Shown here piece after piece: positions 1 through 11,580 of a stretch of DNA of 36,000 bases (positions are counted from its first letter, which is position 1; each line of letters opens with the position of its first letter). Location of the stretch: contig NC_135570.1 in the NCBI RefSeq assembly GCF_964340395.1, forward strand, positions 14,517,822 to 14,553,821. Reading direction: 5' to 3'. The notes below the pieces were generated by a model. That model was not told the DNA's origin and made no database searches. It saw only the letters and a list, made by a program, of their open reading frames with translations. This DNA comes from Glandiceps talaboti. Taxonomy: Eukaryota > Hemichordata > Enteropneusta > Spengelidae. The translations under genes were made by a program, and so were the position numbers.

Positions 1-399
1 TGAGCAAATGGATTGACTAGCCTGTGATAGTGATGAAGTACATTGTGGTACGTAATACGGTCCCTATCAGGACCTAGACTAATGATGTGTTTTCTTCACA
101 ATCGGGGATATTGAAATCTTTAAGATATCACTTTATCATCATTATGTAATAAAAAGAGTCACTGGAATCTTAAGGGCAAATCTAAAGACCTCAATTAACG
201 TTCTGAAGTATCAAATCAAACTCTATGAAACCAAGAAACCTATTATAATACTTTTTTCATTATTTGTACTGTACTGGACAGCCTGTCAGGTCCTATTTCC
301 TCTTAAGTGCCGATATTCACCCTTTCTCTCATATTGAAGAACGAAGGCGATACTGCTATAACATTCGCTGCACATTTAACATTTTACAGGAATTTCATT
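1..399. other. Non-coding, nothing recognised
   Basis: AT-rich sequence with no supported gene, repeat or signal. Open frames here are short and match no family I know. Confidence 0.5.
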
Positions 400-499
400 G
401 TCTGTCTGTCTGTCTGTCTGTCTGTTCGACCTACCAACCATTCATCCATCCATCCATCTAATAATATATATCTATCCATTCACACACCCATCAAGGCAC

Positions 500-533
<34 letters not shown>

Positions 534-725
534 GTCTGTCTGTCCTTCCTTCCCATGTCATACTGCCCGTCCAAACGTGCTGCTGGTGGCTTGGCGGTTT
601 ATTTATTCCAGTTGTTCCCCACTCGGCCAATCAGTCAATCATCAAGTCATTAATCCATTCATTCATTCATTCATTCAGTCAGTCAGTCCATTCCATTCCA
701 TTCCATTCCATTCCATTCCATTCGG
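400..725. repeat. Compound microsatellite region (TGTC, ATCC, ATTC, CCATT)
   Basis: Successive short arrays: TGTC at 400-425 and 500-545, ATTC at about 655-676, AGTC, then CCATT at about 687-721. Open frames across this region are by-products of the repeats. Confidence 0.9.
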
Positions 726-1290
726 TACAATTTAATTAACATGTATAGGTCAAACACACATGATTCACAAGAGTTGAAAAGATCCTACATCCCAGTTATC
801 ACCACACACCGAAGCTTTCAATCATTCGGAAATGTTTTACGCATAGCTGAATACAAGACCTGAGGTCAATACAGAAAACACAGTATACATGATGAATGGA
901 CAAGTAAAGGAAATGCCACCAATGTCAGTATCCCTGATATAATGAGTTACAGTTTCCTATTTGAACATCAGATGCACAATAATCGCAACACAATCTGCTA
1001 TCGGTGATAGTGCATGAAGTTGTGAAACACGCGACATTTGAATGATCGGAGAATAATCTCTACCGTATATTTCAAGCCCTCTTCGTAGAAATAGCATGAC
1101 CATACGATATTACTGTGAATCTAATGCATATTAATTAGGTAAACTAACATGCGTGTAATCCGTTAACCATATGGATAATATCGCCCCGGCTTATCATGAA
1201 TTGTTGCAGCCTAGATAACTTTATTTTATACATGCGTCATGTCTTTATGGATATAGCGTCCTTTATTTCAGTTGCACAGTCTTAGATGTT
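726..1290. other. Non-coding, nothing recognised
   Basis: No open frame of interest and no repeat that I could match elsewhere in the window. Confidence 0.45.
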
Positions 1291-1292
1291 AA

Positions 1293-1610
1293 TCCCCAAT
1301 TTTTTTCTTCGTTCAGCCAAGGAAAATATGAGTGACCTAAGGACCCTTATAGGTCACGAGTATTTTCCGACTGAATGAAGAAAAATATTGGAGAATAACA
1401 TAATTATACCAGTGCCAGTAATATAAAAGAAAAACGGGAAAAGTAATGGCAATTTTGAACGTTTTGACTCATATTTCGAACACAGCAGAACCAATGACGT
1501 AGTTACGCGATGTTATGACGTAGACGGGCGTTGTCGTGACGTAGAACGACCAGAGTATATATTCCATATTTTTTGTTCAACTTGGCTTGTGCATGGTATA
1601 ATAATGATTT
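1293..1610 (+). repeat. Dispersed promoter-like repeat family, copy 1
   Basis: About 318 bp shared with 29801-30125 and 33732-34048. The first 110 bp form a hairpin: TTCTTCGTTCAGCCAAGGAA pairs with the later TTTTCCGACTGAATGAAGAA, and GTGACCTAAGG pairs with CTTATAGGTCAC. The second half has three TGACGTAG boxes (1494, 1516, 1537) and then GAGTATATATTCC. No coding potential is seen. The structure suggests a non-autonomous mobile element. Confidence 0.75.
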
Positions 1611-2524
1611 TACGATTGTTAAGCCTTATATCAAACCAAATATCAAGTTGATTGTATGCTTTCTAAACGATGTTATTTTTAGAACCTCAGTCAAGCGTAA
1701 TTCTAAAGATCATATTAACGTATCATTCCGAACTATCCTCTGATTTCTATAGGCAAGCTATCAGTGCGTGGCATGATGAGATGGAAGTAGATGTTCACCA
1801 ATCAACTATTTGAATGGATGTTCGCAGTAGGGTAGCTAATCAAAATGTTATAGGCAAAGTACATTACCTTAAATCATGGGTTGATATACTTTCAAATATT
1901 TTACTACTAAATTGGGCTTAATAGAACATGGGTAGGGAATAGGGGAAATCTTACTGATTGGATCGCAGGAAATGACAGATTATCACATTTGGAGTCGTGA
2001 CTGTCGATTCGTTAGAGTGGCCGGCTTTGAATCTGCAGTTTCTATAGCCTCTCTGCTGTGGGTTTTTGAATAGCTAACGTCCCTTGCATTGGCTGTATTT
2101 GAACGATGAGTGCTTCTCACTCAATCAATCTGTATAATAAATTGGTCATCTGGTAGGACAGAGGTTACTTTGAGGGGGGTCTTTATTCTATGCGCTCACA
2201 GTGGCTTCAATGCGGATTATATAATTCTCCAAAAGCCAGGGGAATTAATTAAAGAATTTACGCTGGGGTCAAAATTTACGGCAGGGTGTGCCTGAGGAGG
2301 AATTGTGGGCCCATGAAAAAATTGAGGGTTCAAAGGAGGTGGGGGTGGGGGTGGGAGACATAACAATTCTGATGGTCTGAAGGGGGGGAGCGAAATATTT
2401 TGTTCATGATTTGAACCAAATTAATCCCCAGGAACGGTCGTTTACCAAATAATATCTTCTAAAACCTATATTCAGTGATAAGTTGGGTGACAGCCATGCG
2501 AATGTATTTGTGTAAGCCTTCCTA
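1611..2524. other. Non-coding, G-rich patch near the end
   Basis: No supported gene. G-runs at about 2335-2390 could form a G-quadruplex on the plus strand. A 61-codon open frame at 2110-2295 has no recognisable domain. Confidence 0.45.
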
Positions 2525-2585
<61 letters not shown>

Positions 2586-2606
2586 CGCGCTCTCTCTCTC
2601 TCTCTG
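2525..2606. repeat. (TGTC)n followed by (TC)n microsatellite
   Basis: About 15 TGTC units, then TCTCGCGC and a short TC tract. Confidence 0.95.
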
Positions 2607-5168
2607 TAGACTTTTTTTTAACCTTGTAGTTTGAATATTTGGACACTTCATTTACCTACCATACATTTAATTATGAGGCAGTCAATAGCCACGCAAATGT
2701 GTGTGTCTGCCATTATATCTCTGAATAGGTAAGTTAAAGTGTAGGTTATATAGCCATACAGTTGTATAATAATGCATTGACTCGAGTAAAATTGGGGTAT
2801 GACAATTTTCAAGCACTCTTTGGCTTTTGATAATGTGTATGGTTTGAATTTTATGACATTAAATGGCCTCCTATATGTCCTTATTTTCTGAAAGTGCTAT
2901 TGTGGGAGGGTGGGTGACGCTGTTTCTACCCAGAATCAAGATTGAAAGATAAAATTCTGCTAACTAAGCATCTCCAAGTACAGCCCAATGTGAGACCTTT
3001 TTCACAAAGCCCACGTACATTTATAAAGAAATCGCTCATTCTTATGTATAGGCGTTGAACTTGATTTTCACTGTAAGTATGCCTACCATACTGTACATCT
3101 CTGAAGTAGCGATGTGTGTGTGTGGGGGGGGGGAGGGGGTACTGTATAATTACACATTAAAATATGTGCAGCCAGGAGCCTGAGGAGGGGGAGCTACGAA
3201 ATTTCTAGGGTTCATTTCGGGGGGGGACATGAACTGTTTTGAAAGCGCGAGGGGGGGGGGGGCTGTGAAATTATTTTTGACCAAAATAATTTCTATCCAT
3301 GCCCCCCCCCTCCGTAAATTCTATCCCCAACCTTATATATTTGGACATTGTGCCGATATAGATCTGTACCAGGGATAATGATGGTAACGTGCTATATGAT
3401 TACAACTTTCATTGTGAACTCTGCCTTGTAAAACTGCACCATTATTGAAATGGCGAGATATTTATGCAATGTCAACAAACACCCTGTTTATGTTGGTCAA
3501 TGGAATACAAAATGTATATCGTAAGTAATGAACAGTCAGGTGTAAGGAAAAAAGAAAAACAAACGAAAAATGAATTTGTTTTTATGATAGGGTTCCAAAC
3601 TTGTAATTCCATGATTGCAACTCTCTGTGCATATTATACATGTAACTGGCACAAGCTTGCCAACAGGGAAAATTGTCTGTAATTCAAATTTCGAAAAGGT
3701 AGTTCTTTATAAATCATATATTATCGATATTTAAATGATTCAAGTAAGTAACATGCGAGCCGCACATGCATAATGATTCTCACAATGACGTCATCCTAAA
3801 GGTTGATCGAGACATTAAAATCAGACAGACAATTTATATATGGATGCCTAAGGGTTACTTCAATGAATGCCAACTGTTGTCAGAACACTACAGTACCATA
3901 TGACATTATACAGAATTTGTGATTTTGACGATAATACTTTTTCGATCTAATACCACAGTGAACAGCGAGCATGTAATTGATTGATCGATCGATTTATTGA
4001 TTGATTATTTGATTGACAGTTTATTGGTTGATTTAATGATTAAATGTTTTTGGCGAAATAAACTTATTTTTGTGTGATAATGATGAACTGATGACTGATT
4101 GATTTTTGTGGTGATACAAAACTTTTTTCCCTTTTTCCATGACTAGTTTTCTCTATTTCTTTTGCGCTGGATTACTTCCCTTCTCTATCTCTTCCTTGCT
4201 TGAGTATCTGGCTGTTTGTTTGGTGTGATAATCTCCCCGAAGATAAGAGATAAAGCAACTGTCGCGGTAACCCCCCCCCCCCCCTGATAATTATAAGATT
4301 GTGGGTGTTTTAATTTAGATAAGAGGAGAAGAATGGACAAGATGTCTTTATTTAGTCAATAAAGTGAGAATTACAGACAGCTGAAATAGAGAAAAGTAGC
4401 CGGGAAAGAAGAACAAAGTTTTATATCACCAGAAAAATCAGTCAATTGATCAATATCACACAAAAAGCTGTAGCGTCGCCATCTTGTCCCCAGTGACATC
4501 ACTGTCTTTAATTCAGCTACAGAGGGCAGTGGTTTTGAAGAAAAAAAAAGGTTGCGTGTCAGCGCTACTTACTGGTCATGATAAACCTAAGTAAAAATGT
4601 ATTGATTTATTAAACAGAAAAGAGTAGAAATCCAATAACATCTGTTATTATATTTGAGATCGCCGACCCGAAACGAAGGAATGTCAACTTATTTCGATTT
4701 TTATTCCATTTATCGTGATATTTTGGTCTTTTTCGTGATGAGGATTTGGTACTTATTTTGGATTTTGAAAAATCAATATCAATATAGCAAATCGTTATTT
4801 GTAACTCAAAAAAATTGCAAATGGTTAATAAACGTGCAAAATGACTATTATTGTACATCAATAACAAACCTTTTACACCTTTAAAAGAAATTATTGACTT
4901 GATCAATATTGGGTTTTTTTCACATTGATTTCTTTCAAATAGGATACCATGATACAATAATTACAGTTCCAAAATAAATACCCAATACTCATCCATATGG
5001 ACATATTAAGATTTGCATTGAACTGAAACCAGACTTCATATATATTGCTTATAAAAGTGTTACAATTATTAGTATTGTATACTATTTGTAATGACTCGGT
5101 AAGTCTGAAGTGTTGTCCTTAACTTATAATGTTGTAGCATCAAAGATGAAAGTACGCATGTGAAGACA
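2607..5168. other. Non-coding, homopolymer G/C tracts, no recognised gene
   Basis: Long G or C runs occur near 3124-3140, 3219-3226, 3251-3262, 3303-3310 and 4270-4284. A degenerate GATT stretch lies at 3974-4030. The segment 4740-4860 weakly resembles 34560-34690 (shared TTATTTTGGATT and TTTGTAACTCAA), probably another old dispersed repeat. Open frames at 4610-4957 (minus, 115 codons) and 3464-3682 match nothing I recognise. Confidence 0.45.
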
Positions 5169-5261
5169 CCCCCCCCCCCACACACACACACGCACACGAC
5201 ACGACACAACACACACCCACACCCACACCCACACCCGCACACGAACACGCACACACACACG

Positions 5262-5338
<77 letters not shown>
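5169..5338. repeat. (CA)n microsatellite with CCCACA variants
   Basis: C-run, then CA repeats with CG, CCACAC and GCGC interruptions, ending in an uninterrupted (CA) array of about 33 units. Confidence 0.97.
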
Positions 5339-5340
<2 letters not shown>

Positions 5341-6202
5341 TTGCAGCGATGTCGTATGAAATTGGCTTGTAACTCTATGGCCAAACATCACACAGACAAG
5401 CATGCCCGAATGGGGTTCAATGGAATTGAAGGTAATTTCGCAAGGTGTCAGAGAACCGGTTTCTCGGTGACAGTGTGTTATCTCACTTTAAGCACTAAGC
5501 AAATATCAGAAGTTCAGTTGACCATTTATAATTCAGTTCAACATCTCAAGCCTGGAGAATACTTCTTTTAAATTAGTAATTTGCTGTACATGGCCATTGA
5601 ATATGTCAACAACACTGTTACAGGAACTCATCACTTACAGTAAAGTTGTTTTCTGTCTTTTACTTTCTTTGATTGCAACGACAGGTTTTTTGGACTTTGA
5701 TGAAATGAATTTGATACTATCTTTATCAATCACTATAAAGAAGACAGTTGTATCTAAATGAAAACGCCACTGTTGGAATCGAACCACAGACGACTAATAG
5801 AAAATGACGGTAGTCTGACGAGATTGAACGTGTATGTCTTATGTCTTACATGTGACTGTTAGACTATGGTTTATGGCTTTACATCTGTATTCAGGAAATG
5901 AACGTGTAAGTCTGAGCTAACAACTTGGATAGCGATTTTGATTCTCAATCGGGTTGTAATTATTAACTTGTCGATCAAAACAAGAGTACTTTCCCCATTT
6001 CAAAAAGGCGATTTTTAAACTCGTCATTGCAAACGTGATTTCTTTGCTAAGATGCTTACTATATGTCAGTAAGAAGATTGCTGATAGTCTTGTCAATGAG
6101 TGCAAGTCATAAAAGGTTTAGATATACTAGCTAATGGATCCCTATAATCTGGTTACAAGTTTTTAAGCTTGTCAATGAAGACAACGTTTTATACTTTAAA
6201 TG
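5339..6202. other. Non-coding, nothing recognised
   Basis: No supported gene. A B-box-like GGTTCGATTCC lies on the minus strand at 5775-5785, but no tRNA fold surrounds it. Confidence 0.45.
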
Positions 6203-6558
6203 TCAATAAAGATAGTCTAGTTCCAATCTGATTAAAATCCTATGTAGATGTCGGCTAATCGTTCATTGCTATTTTACCTTCGTTATTTTGCCTGAATTGA
6301 CCTTCGTGGTACATGTCTACAGAGGAGGCGATCAGGCTAAAAAATGTAAACATGTACCACGAAGGTCAATTCAGGCAAAATAACGAAGGTAAAATAGCAA
6401 TGAACGATTAGCCGACATCTACATCGGATTTTAATCAGATTGGTCTAGTTCCTGACGACCGTATTCCGATTTTACACTACGTTATCTTCCAGTAATGTAT
6501 GAAGATAACGTAGTGTAAAATCGGAATACGGTCGACAGGAACTAGACGATCAATAAAG
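6203..6558. mobile_element. Outer palindromic MITE with 9-bp target duplication (interrupted)
   Basis: Inverted arms at 6443-6489 and 6501-6547 match at 46 of 47 positions around an 11-base loop. The left end (GTCTAGTTCC) is repeated at 6215-6224 because a second palindrome is inserted there. Outside the element, TCAATAAAG occurs at 6203-6211 and 6550-6558, a plausible 9-bp target site duplication. Such target sizes with long TIRs are typical of Mutator-like elements; the superfamily is inferred. Confidence 0.7.
6223..6443. mobile_element. Inner palindromic MITE nested in the outer one
   Basis: Arms of about 94 bp (6223-6316 and 6350-6443) are nearly perfect inverted copies around a 33-base spacer; the ends read CCAATCTGATTAAAATCC. 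It is flanked by direct copies of GTCTAGTTCC (6215-6224 and 6443-6452), so the target duplication is about 9-10 bp, overlapping the ends by 1-2 bases. It inserted into the left arm of the outer palindrome and is therefore younger. Confidence 0.75.
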
Positions 6559-6561
6559 CTA

Positions 6562-6640
6562 CTTGTATATGGATATATAGATGAGAGTTTCCAAAACCAT
6601 TGTCCTGATACATACAAGGCTTGCCGTGCACGCTTAGAAA
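6562..6640 (+). repeat. Dispersed direct repeat, copy 1 (second copy 7370-7447)
   Basis: Shares GAGAGTTTCCAAAACCATTG and TTGCCGTGCACGCTT-type sequence with 7370-7447, with roughly three quarters of positions matching. It probably belongs to the sequence that the neighbouring MITEs broke up. Confidence 0.6.
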
Positions 6641-6649
6641 ATGTAACAG

Positions 6650-6985
6650 TAGCACAAGCTGAGTTTATCAACCTTTCACTGAACTGAAAACACTTACATA
6701 AAAAACAAAAATTAAAATATTATATTATGATATTAATGTTGGTGCATGCCTTCTACGACATCACAATTGTATGCAGGCATTGTTAGAACAGCTGATTACC
6801 TAGTATGGCTTCCTCGATATTTTTTTATACGTATGCAAATTACGTCATCGAATCGTTTATATGTTATATCTACATATCATGCTTTGGTTCAGTCAATTGC
6901 AAGTTTGGTTAGTTTTACTTCAGTAAATAGAATTCCATTTAAATACATAGCAAAAATCTCGCCCAAAACTTATAAAATTCAGCGT
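6650..6985 (+). mobile_element. MITE-like element, diverged copy (family of 7558-7921)
   Basis: Begins CACAAGCTGAGTTTAT and matches the reverse complement of 7558-7921 along most of its length. Shared blocks include TTTTTTATACGTATG, AATTACGTCATCG and CAGTCAATTGCAAGT. The extreme ends are lost. It has no coding capacity. Confidence 0.7.
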
Positions 6986-7005
6986 TTTCAATTCTTCAAT
7001 ATAGT

Positions 7006-7358
7006 TAGGCCTAAAAAAATGTATAGTTCCGATAACGCTCAATTTAGAACAGGTGGGGTGGGTATATTAAAAAAATCATGTGTGAGTGTCCAGTTCGGGT
7101 AGTTATGTTTTCCGTTGTTTTCCATATGGTCTCTGTGTTATTGGTTTCTTTTCATCAGATGTACAGCCATTGCAGATTGGAAGAATAGTTGTATATTGTC
7201 TTTTTAAGTTGATGTCAGTTTCCGCACCCACTAGTTCTTGCGAGACTTCACAATTTTCTCGATTTTTTTTTCTCGAATGCATAAAAACAAAAGTTTGGGG
7301 TCGGCAGTGAAAAACTAGGTGGGGTCGGGTAACCGGAACCAAACAATTTTTAGGCCTA
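7006..7358 (+). mobile_element. MITE-like element with TAGGCCTAAAAA ends, copy 1
   Basis: Starts TAGGCCTAAAAAAA and ends ATTTTTAGGCCTA, a 12-13-bp terminal inverted repeat bordered by TA. The interior matches 16968-17320 (shared TATGTTTTCC, GGTCTCTGTGTTAT, GTGAAAAACTAGGTGGGGT). The 353-bp size and TA border suggest a Tc1/mariner-type MITE, but that is an inference. Open frames over it on both strands are incidental. Confidence 0.75.
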
Positions 7359-7369
7359 AAGCTATTAAT

Positions 7370-7447
7370 ATATGGCAATAGATAAGAGTTTCTAAAATCA
7401 TTGTCACTACATATACAAGGTTTTGCCGTGCACGCTTTGAAAAGATT
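7370..7447 (+). repeat. Dispersed direct repeat, copy 2
   Basis: Second copy of the segment at 6562-6640; both include TGCCGTGCACGCTT. It lies between two MITEs. Confidence 0.6.
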
Positions 7448-7557
7448 AATCAACGTTGCCAATGTTTATTTTACAATTACGTAGTTTTTAATGTCAGGTA
7501 ACTTTTACTGTACACTATTTCCTGCGTTTGACAATTATGTTATTCAACGCCACATGA

Positions 7558-7921
7558 TTAAAGGGGCACAAGCTGAGTTTAAACGTATGTGGGCGTAATT
7601 TTTGCTGCATATTTAAAAGGTAATCGCAATATTCTACTTACTGTAACATACTTGACAACCACTTGCAATTGACTGAATTCAAACCTAGTATTAAGATATA
7701 ACTCATATACAATCCGATGACGTAATTTATCATACGTATAAAAAATGTTAAGCAAATTGCTACTATGTACTCAACTGTTCCAACAATGCCAGAAGACAGT
7801 CTTAATGTTATAGAAGACATGCATTAACATAATATTAACATTATACTGGAATGTGCTTTTATTGAGGTATTTTCACTTGAGTATTAAAAAAAGGTTATAA
7901 ACTCAGCTTGTGTCCCTTTAA
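7558..7921 (-). mobile_element. MITE-like element with TTAA-AGGG ends
   Basis: Terminal inverted repeats of about 22 bp: TTAAAGGGGCACAAGCTGAG at the left, and its near-perfect complement ending CTTGTGTCCCTTTAA at the right. TTAA at both borders would fit a piggyBac-like TTAA target, but a TA target is equally possible. It is about 364 bp with no transposase. Confidence 0.75.
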
Positions 7922-8380
7922 TAGGTTAATCTCTGAGCCAGTAAATGTTAATCGCGGTATGTCAGTGTATGAATTCGACGCTAGTTAGTAAATAAAACGT
8001 GTTTCCGTTAGTCAAACAGGAAAGCATGGGATTGACGTGACATAGAGCATTCGGGAAACAATTACACAGCCTTGTGGCACAGCGTAAATGGAATTCCAGC
8101 ATCAATAACACTTTGTACAGCCTATACAGTAAATTGCACCTATTCTTGACTAGTTTCCATGTACTTTATTTCATTATCTTGCATTGCAAAAAGAATAACG
8201 TCACGGTTATTTATAGAAATGAGGGTGGATATCTTTTAAAGTACACTGTGTGTCTGTAATTTTTTATTCTGGTTTGTCCCTTTTTTTCTTTTCTTTTTTC
8301 TGTGTACGTAATTTTGCAACAAGTTCCATCGGGAGAACAGTACTAATGCACTGAAATGGTGTCTGTATATGAAAGATTTG
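7922..8380. other. Non-coding, nothing recognised
   Basis: No supported gene or repeat; AT-rich. Confidence 0.45.
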
Positions 8381-8467
<87 letters not shown>

Positions 8468-8573
8468 AAAGAAAGAAAAATGTTACGTGAAAACACCATT
8501 ATCTCAGTCTGGTCGTCGCTTTTGATTTAATTTAATTTAATTTAATCTAATCTAATTTAATCTAATTTAATTT
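8381..8573. repeat. (TAAA)n microsatellite and TTTAA/TCTAA array
   Basis: About 21 TAAA units at 8381-8469, preceded by GATTTG as in the 3' tail of a retroposon. A degenerate TTTAA pentamer array follows at 8525-8573. Confidence 0.9.
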
Positions 8574-9549
8574 TAATACTGCCTAAATTTTGTGTTTGAT
8601 TTTTGAACCGTAATTCCACTTCGTTAATACTAACCATAAAAAGAATTTTAAAAAGTATATTTTTTTTCAATTCCAATCTTTGTCTTCATAACTTATCCTG
8701 TCTGCTTTGAAATAAGCGATTGTCGATGCCAACGGTCACGTGACGGTCTCGTGTTTTGATAGTTGAGAAGCCTGACGAAATTCCAGACAGATTTTGTCTG
8801 TGTTGTGCGTATCAATTGTACCATCTGATCGAAGGTAGTTGTCATAGCAACAAATGTCTATGGTTGGAGGAGTTAAAGAAGTCAAGTATTGTGCAGAAAC
8901 ATAGACATTATGAGCTTCCTCCATGGTCACCATGGTTACTTCGTAAAAGCAAAACGTTCGAAAAAATAGGCAGGTCCTAAGCTTACATTCGGATGTCGTC
9001 GAATAAAACCGTGTTTACGACTTGGAAGTTGTAACAAAACATCAATTTCCATTCCTCGGGGTCACGACACGTATGTTGATATTGAATAAAACGTAGTCCC
9101 TGTTTTGGCCTTAAACACAGTTTTAATGACATTCTCTCCATAAAAGTAAAAACGATTTCGACATTTAAATAAGGTCACGTGATTCGTTCTCTGTTCACCT
9201 GACGTCACTCATGAGGACTTCAAAATGGAATATTTACGACACAAACGTTGAGTATGTAGGCTTTCAATAAACAGCTCACAGCAAATTTAGTATGGAAATC
9301 TTCAGAGAACAGCAGACGAGGAAACGAGGGAGAACACTTATAAGGAAGACATATAAATAATAAATCTACAAAGCGTAATGACAAATTGAGACTGCTGTAA
9401 ACATGTATGTAATATCAACTTTACTTAATATTGAACATTTTAAACTCAACTAGGGGGACACAATTTGTGTTAGTTTTTTTTTAAATCGATGGTAAAAATT
9501 TATTAATGTAAAATAGAAATAATAATGATAATAAGGATAAAAAATTGTT
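8574..9549. other. Non-coding, nothing firmly recognised
   Basis: No supported gene. A perfect CRE-like TGACGTCA lies near 9201 beside GGTCACGTGA and ACTCATGAGG, but nothing downstream identifies a transcript. Confidence 0.4.
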
Positions 9550-9670
9550 TCAGGTCAGGACGTTTTGTCTAAAGTGGTGCGACGACGCGATTTTATTAAT
9601 TTCTTTTTTTAAATTCTCCACAAACCTGTCACTCAGTCTGATATTTATGGGCAATTACTGTTCTTTTTAT
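9550..9670 (+). repeat. Dispersed repeat, copy 1 (second copy 24340-24450)
   Basis: Shares GTGGTGCGACGACGCGATTTT (here) with ATGGGGCGACGATGCGATTTT near 24390, plus CACTCAGTCTG about 35 bases later. Moderately diverged, non-coding. Confidence 0.5.
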
Positions 9671-9924
9671 TTAGTATTTTAGAGCAAGTGTATAACTATA
9701 TGGCCATGGGGCAGATGTCATTTGCTTGTTCATCGCATGATTGGCTCTACAGTTGTCTTCACTGAAGTATGGAGGGTTATTTTTGTGTTTCCCCACGGAT
9801 CTGCAGACTGCGCATGCAGGCTGGACAAACACACATAAAAAGACCGACGCGGGGGTATTTAAGTGATGCGCGCGCTGACCAGAAAGAATTCTTTTTTGTC
9901 CTAATAAAATTAATATTTATAACA

Positions 9925-10060
9925 CAATCGATGTCACGATCATGGCGGTGAATAATTATAACTCTTCGAACAGACATATATCGGCACAACGGCCTTCATC
10001 AACTCCTTGGAATACGTAATCCATATTGCAACCTCTATAAGTGCACGCGATTAAAACGTT
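9925..10060 (+). repeat. Dispersed repeat, diverged copy (better copy at 20265-20425)
   Basis: Shares GGCACAACGGCC, CAACTCC(C/T)TGG, AATCCAT and ATAAG.GCA..CGATTAAA with 20265-20425. Probably a short non-autonomous retroposon or MITE. Confidence 0.55.
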
Positions 10061-10412
10061 GTCATAGCAACCTCTGTCCAATCCAAGATCACCAAACCAT
10101 TGTTCTCAGGTCCTATCAGGACTCGAAATATAAAACGTAGTTAACTGGGGTACAATTGTGGCTCAAATCACCATGGATTGTAGCCATTCACAAACAAATG
10201 GCAGCGGTGAGGCTCGGAACAACAAAGTACATATCTCAATTCTGTCAACTACTCTAAGCATTCGACTCCACGGATAATACGAAATCACTTCATTTCATTC
10301 CGATCCCACAATTGGCATGCCAGTCGTATTTTAGCATTTATCACCGCTTGATATTATGTGAAATGTCAATAGTGTTGCGATATTGCATGTTCATTTTACT
10401 AAAGAACTTGAA
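10061..10412. other. Non-coding, nothing recognised
   Basis: No supported gene or repeat. Confidence 0.4.
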
Positions 10413-10473
10413 ATGTATGTATGTATGTATGTATGTATGTATGTATGTATGTATGTATGTATGTATGTATGTA

Positions 10474-10526
<53 letters not shown>

Positions 10527-10614
10527 ATGTATGTATGTATGTATGTATGTATGTATGTATGTATGTATGTATGTATGTATGTATGTATGTATGTATGTAT
10601 GTATGTATGTATGT
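10413..10614. repeat. (ATGT)n - (GT)n - (ATGT)n microsatellite
   Basis: About 17 ATGT units, a GT block of about 15 units, then about 26 more ATGT units. The open frames of Met-Tyr-Val-Cys repeats across it are artefacts of the repeat. Confidence 0.97.
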
Positions 10615-11580
10615 CTATCTCCCTCTATCTCTGTATGTGTAAAAGTGTTTATGTATAATTAAACACCGTGAGACGGACTCAGTCGTACGTGTCGTTCATT
10701 ATAGAGACGCGATATACAATTTTAAATTGCCAATGAAACAATGAAAAATTAATGTACCAGCAGCCCTACGGTCTTGCAAGTCACTGTGAAATCAAATCAC
10801 TATCCTAAAGGAACTTAAATATTAGAAAGAGCGTTGTCATAACAAAGAAAATAGTAACTGCACTAAACTAACATGAAATATACAAATAATTACACCTTCC
10901 GATGTATGTCTGCTGAATAAATTTACCAGACTAAGATGCTCTAATAACTTAGTTATAAAGTTCAATTTTCTGTGTTATTTAAATTTTTCAAAATTTGAAT
11001 ATTAATCACCTAAAATACAATAATAATGATGGCATGACATTTGCTATTATTATTTGGTAAAAAGACTATCAAAAGAACTGTGATGCAATATTCTGGGTAT
11101 ATTATGTTTGTAATAATAATTATGCATTATATAGCAGAGTATATGATATGATCTGTCACGGCTGTTGTGAACGTTTGAAAAAGACCAGTGTGAATTTGCT
11201 ATTGATCTGGATAACACAAAACTGTCATTTACATCAGCTACGTGTCAAGTTTAGTTTGTCCTGTCATCGCCATGTTTTTGTGTTCAAATTGTACGGCGGG
11301 TATATATGTACCAAATTGATCTAACGGCAAAGGATGTCACATTTTCATCTCACGGAACATTAAACCTATCTCATCAGATATAGTGTTAATTGACGACTTT
11401 GAAAATGATCCACGACTAACACTTTACTGTTCCTACGTCATATACCATATATGGCAGGAGTATGCATATTTTTTCAAGTTAAAACTGCAAAGAAAAACCT
11501 GTGCCGATTGGGGTTGGGCGGGGGGGGAGGGGGTGGGGGTGGTGGTACCACGTAACAAAGATATGTTACCATATGGATTA
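10615..11580. other. Non-coding, nothing recognised
   Basis: AT-rich, no supported gene; G-run near 11518-11545 just before the minisatellite. Confidence 0.45.

Noticed and set aside
4610-4957. 115-codon minus-strand open frame
   Set aside because: Rich in Ile, Asn and Lys with no domain. Part of it resembles sequence near 34560-34690, suggesting an old dispersed repeat.
5775-5785. tRNA gene suggested by a B-box-like GGTTCGATTCC on the minus strand
   Set aside because: The T-stem pairs poorly and I found no matching D-arm, anticodon arm or acceptor stem. At most a degraded tRNA-derived repeat.
9195-9215. CRE-type promoter around TGACGTCA
   Set aside because: An isolated motif with no recognisable gene on either side; such octamers occur by chance and within repeats.
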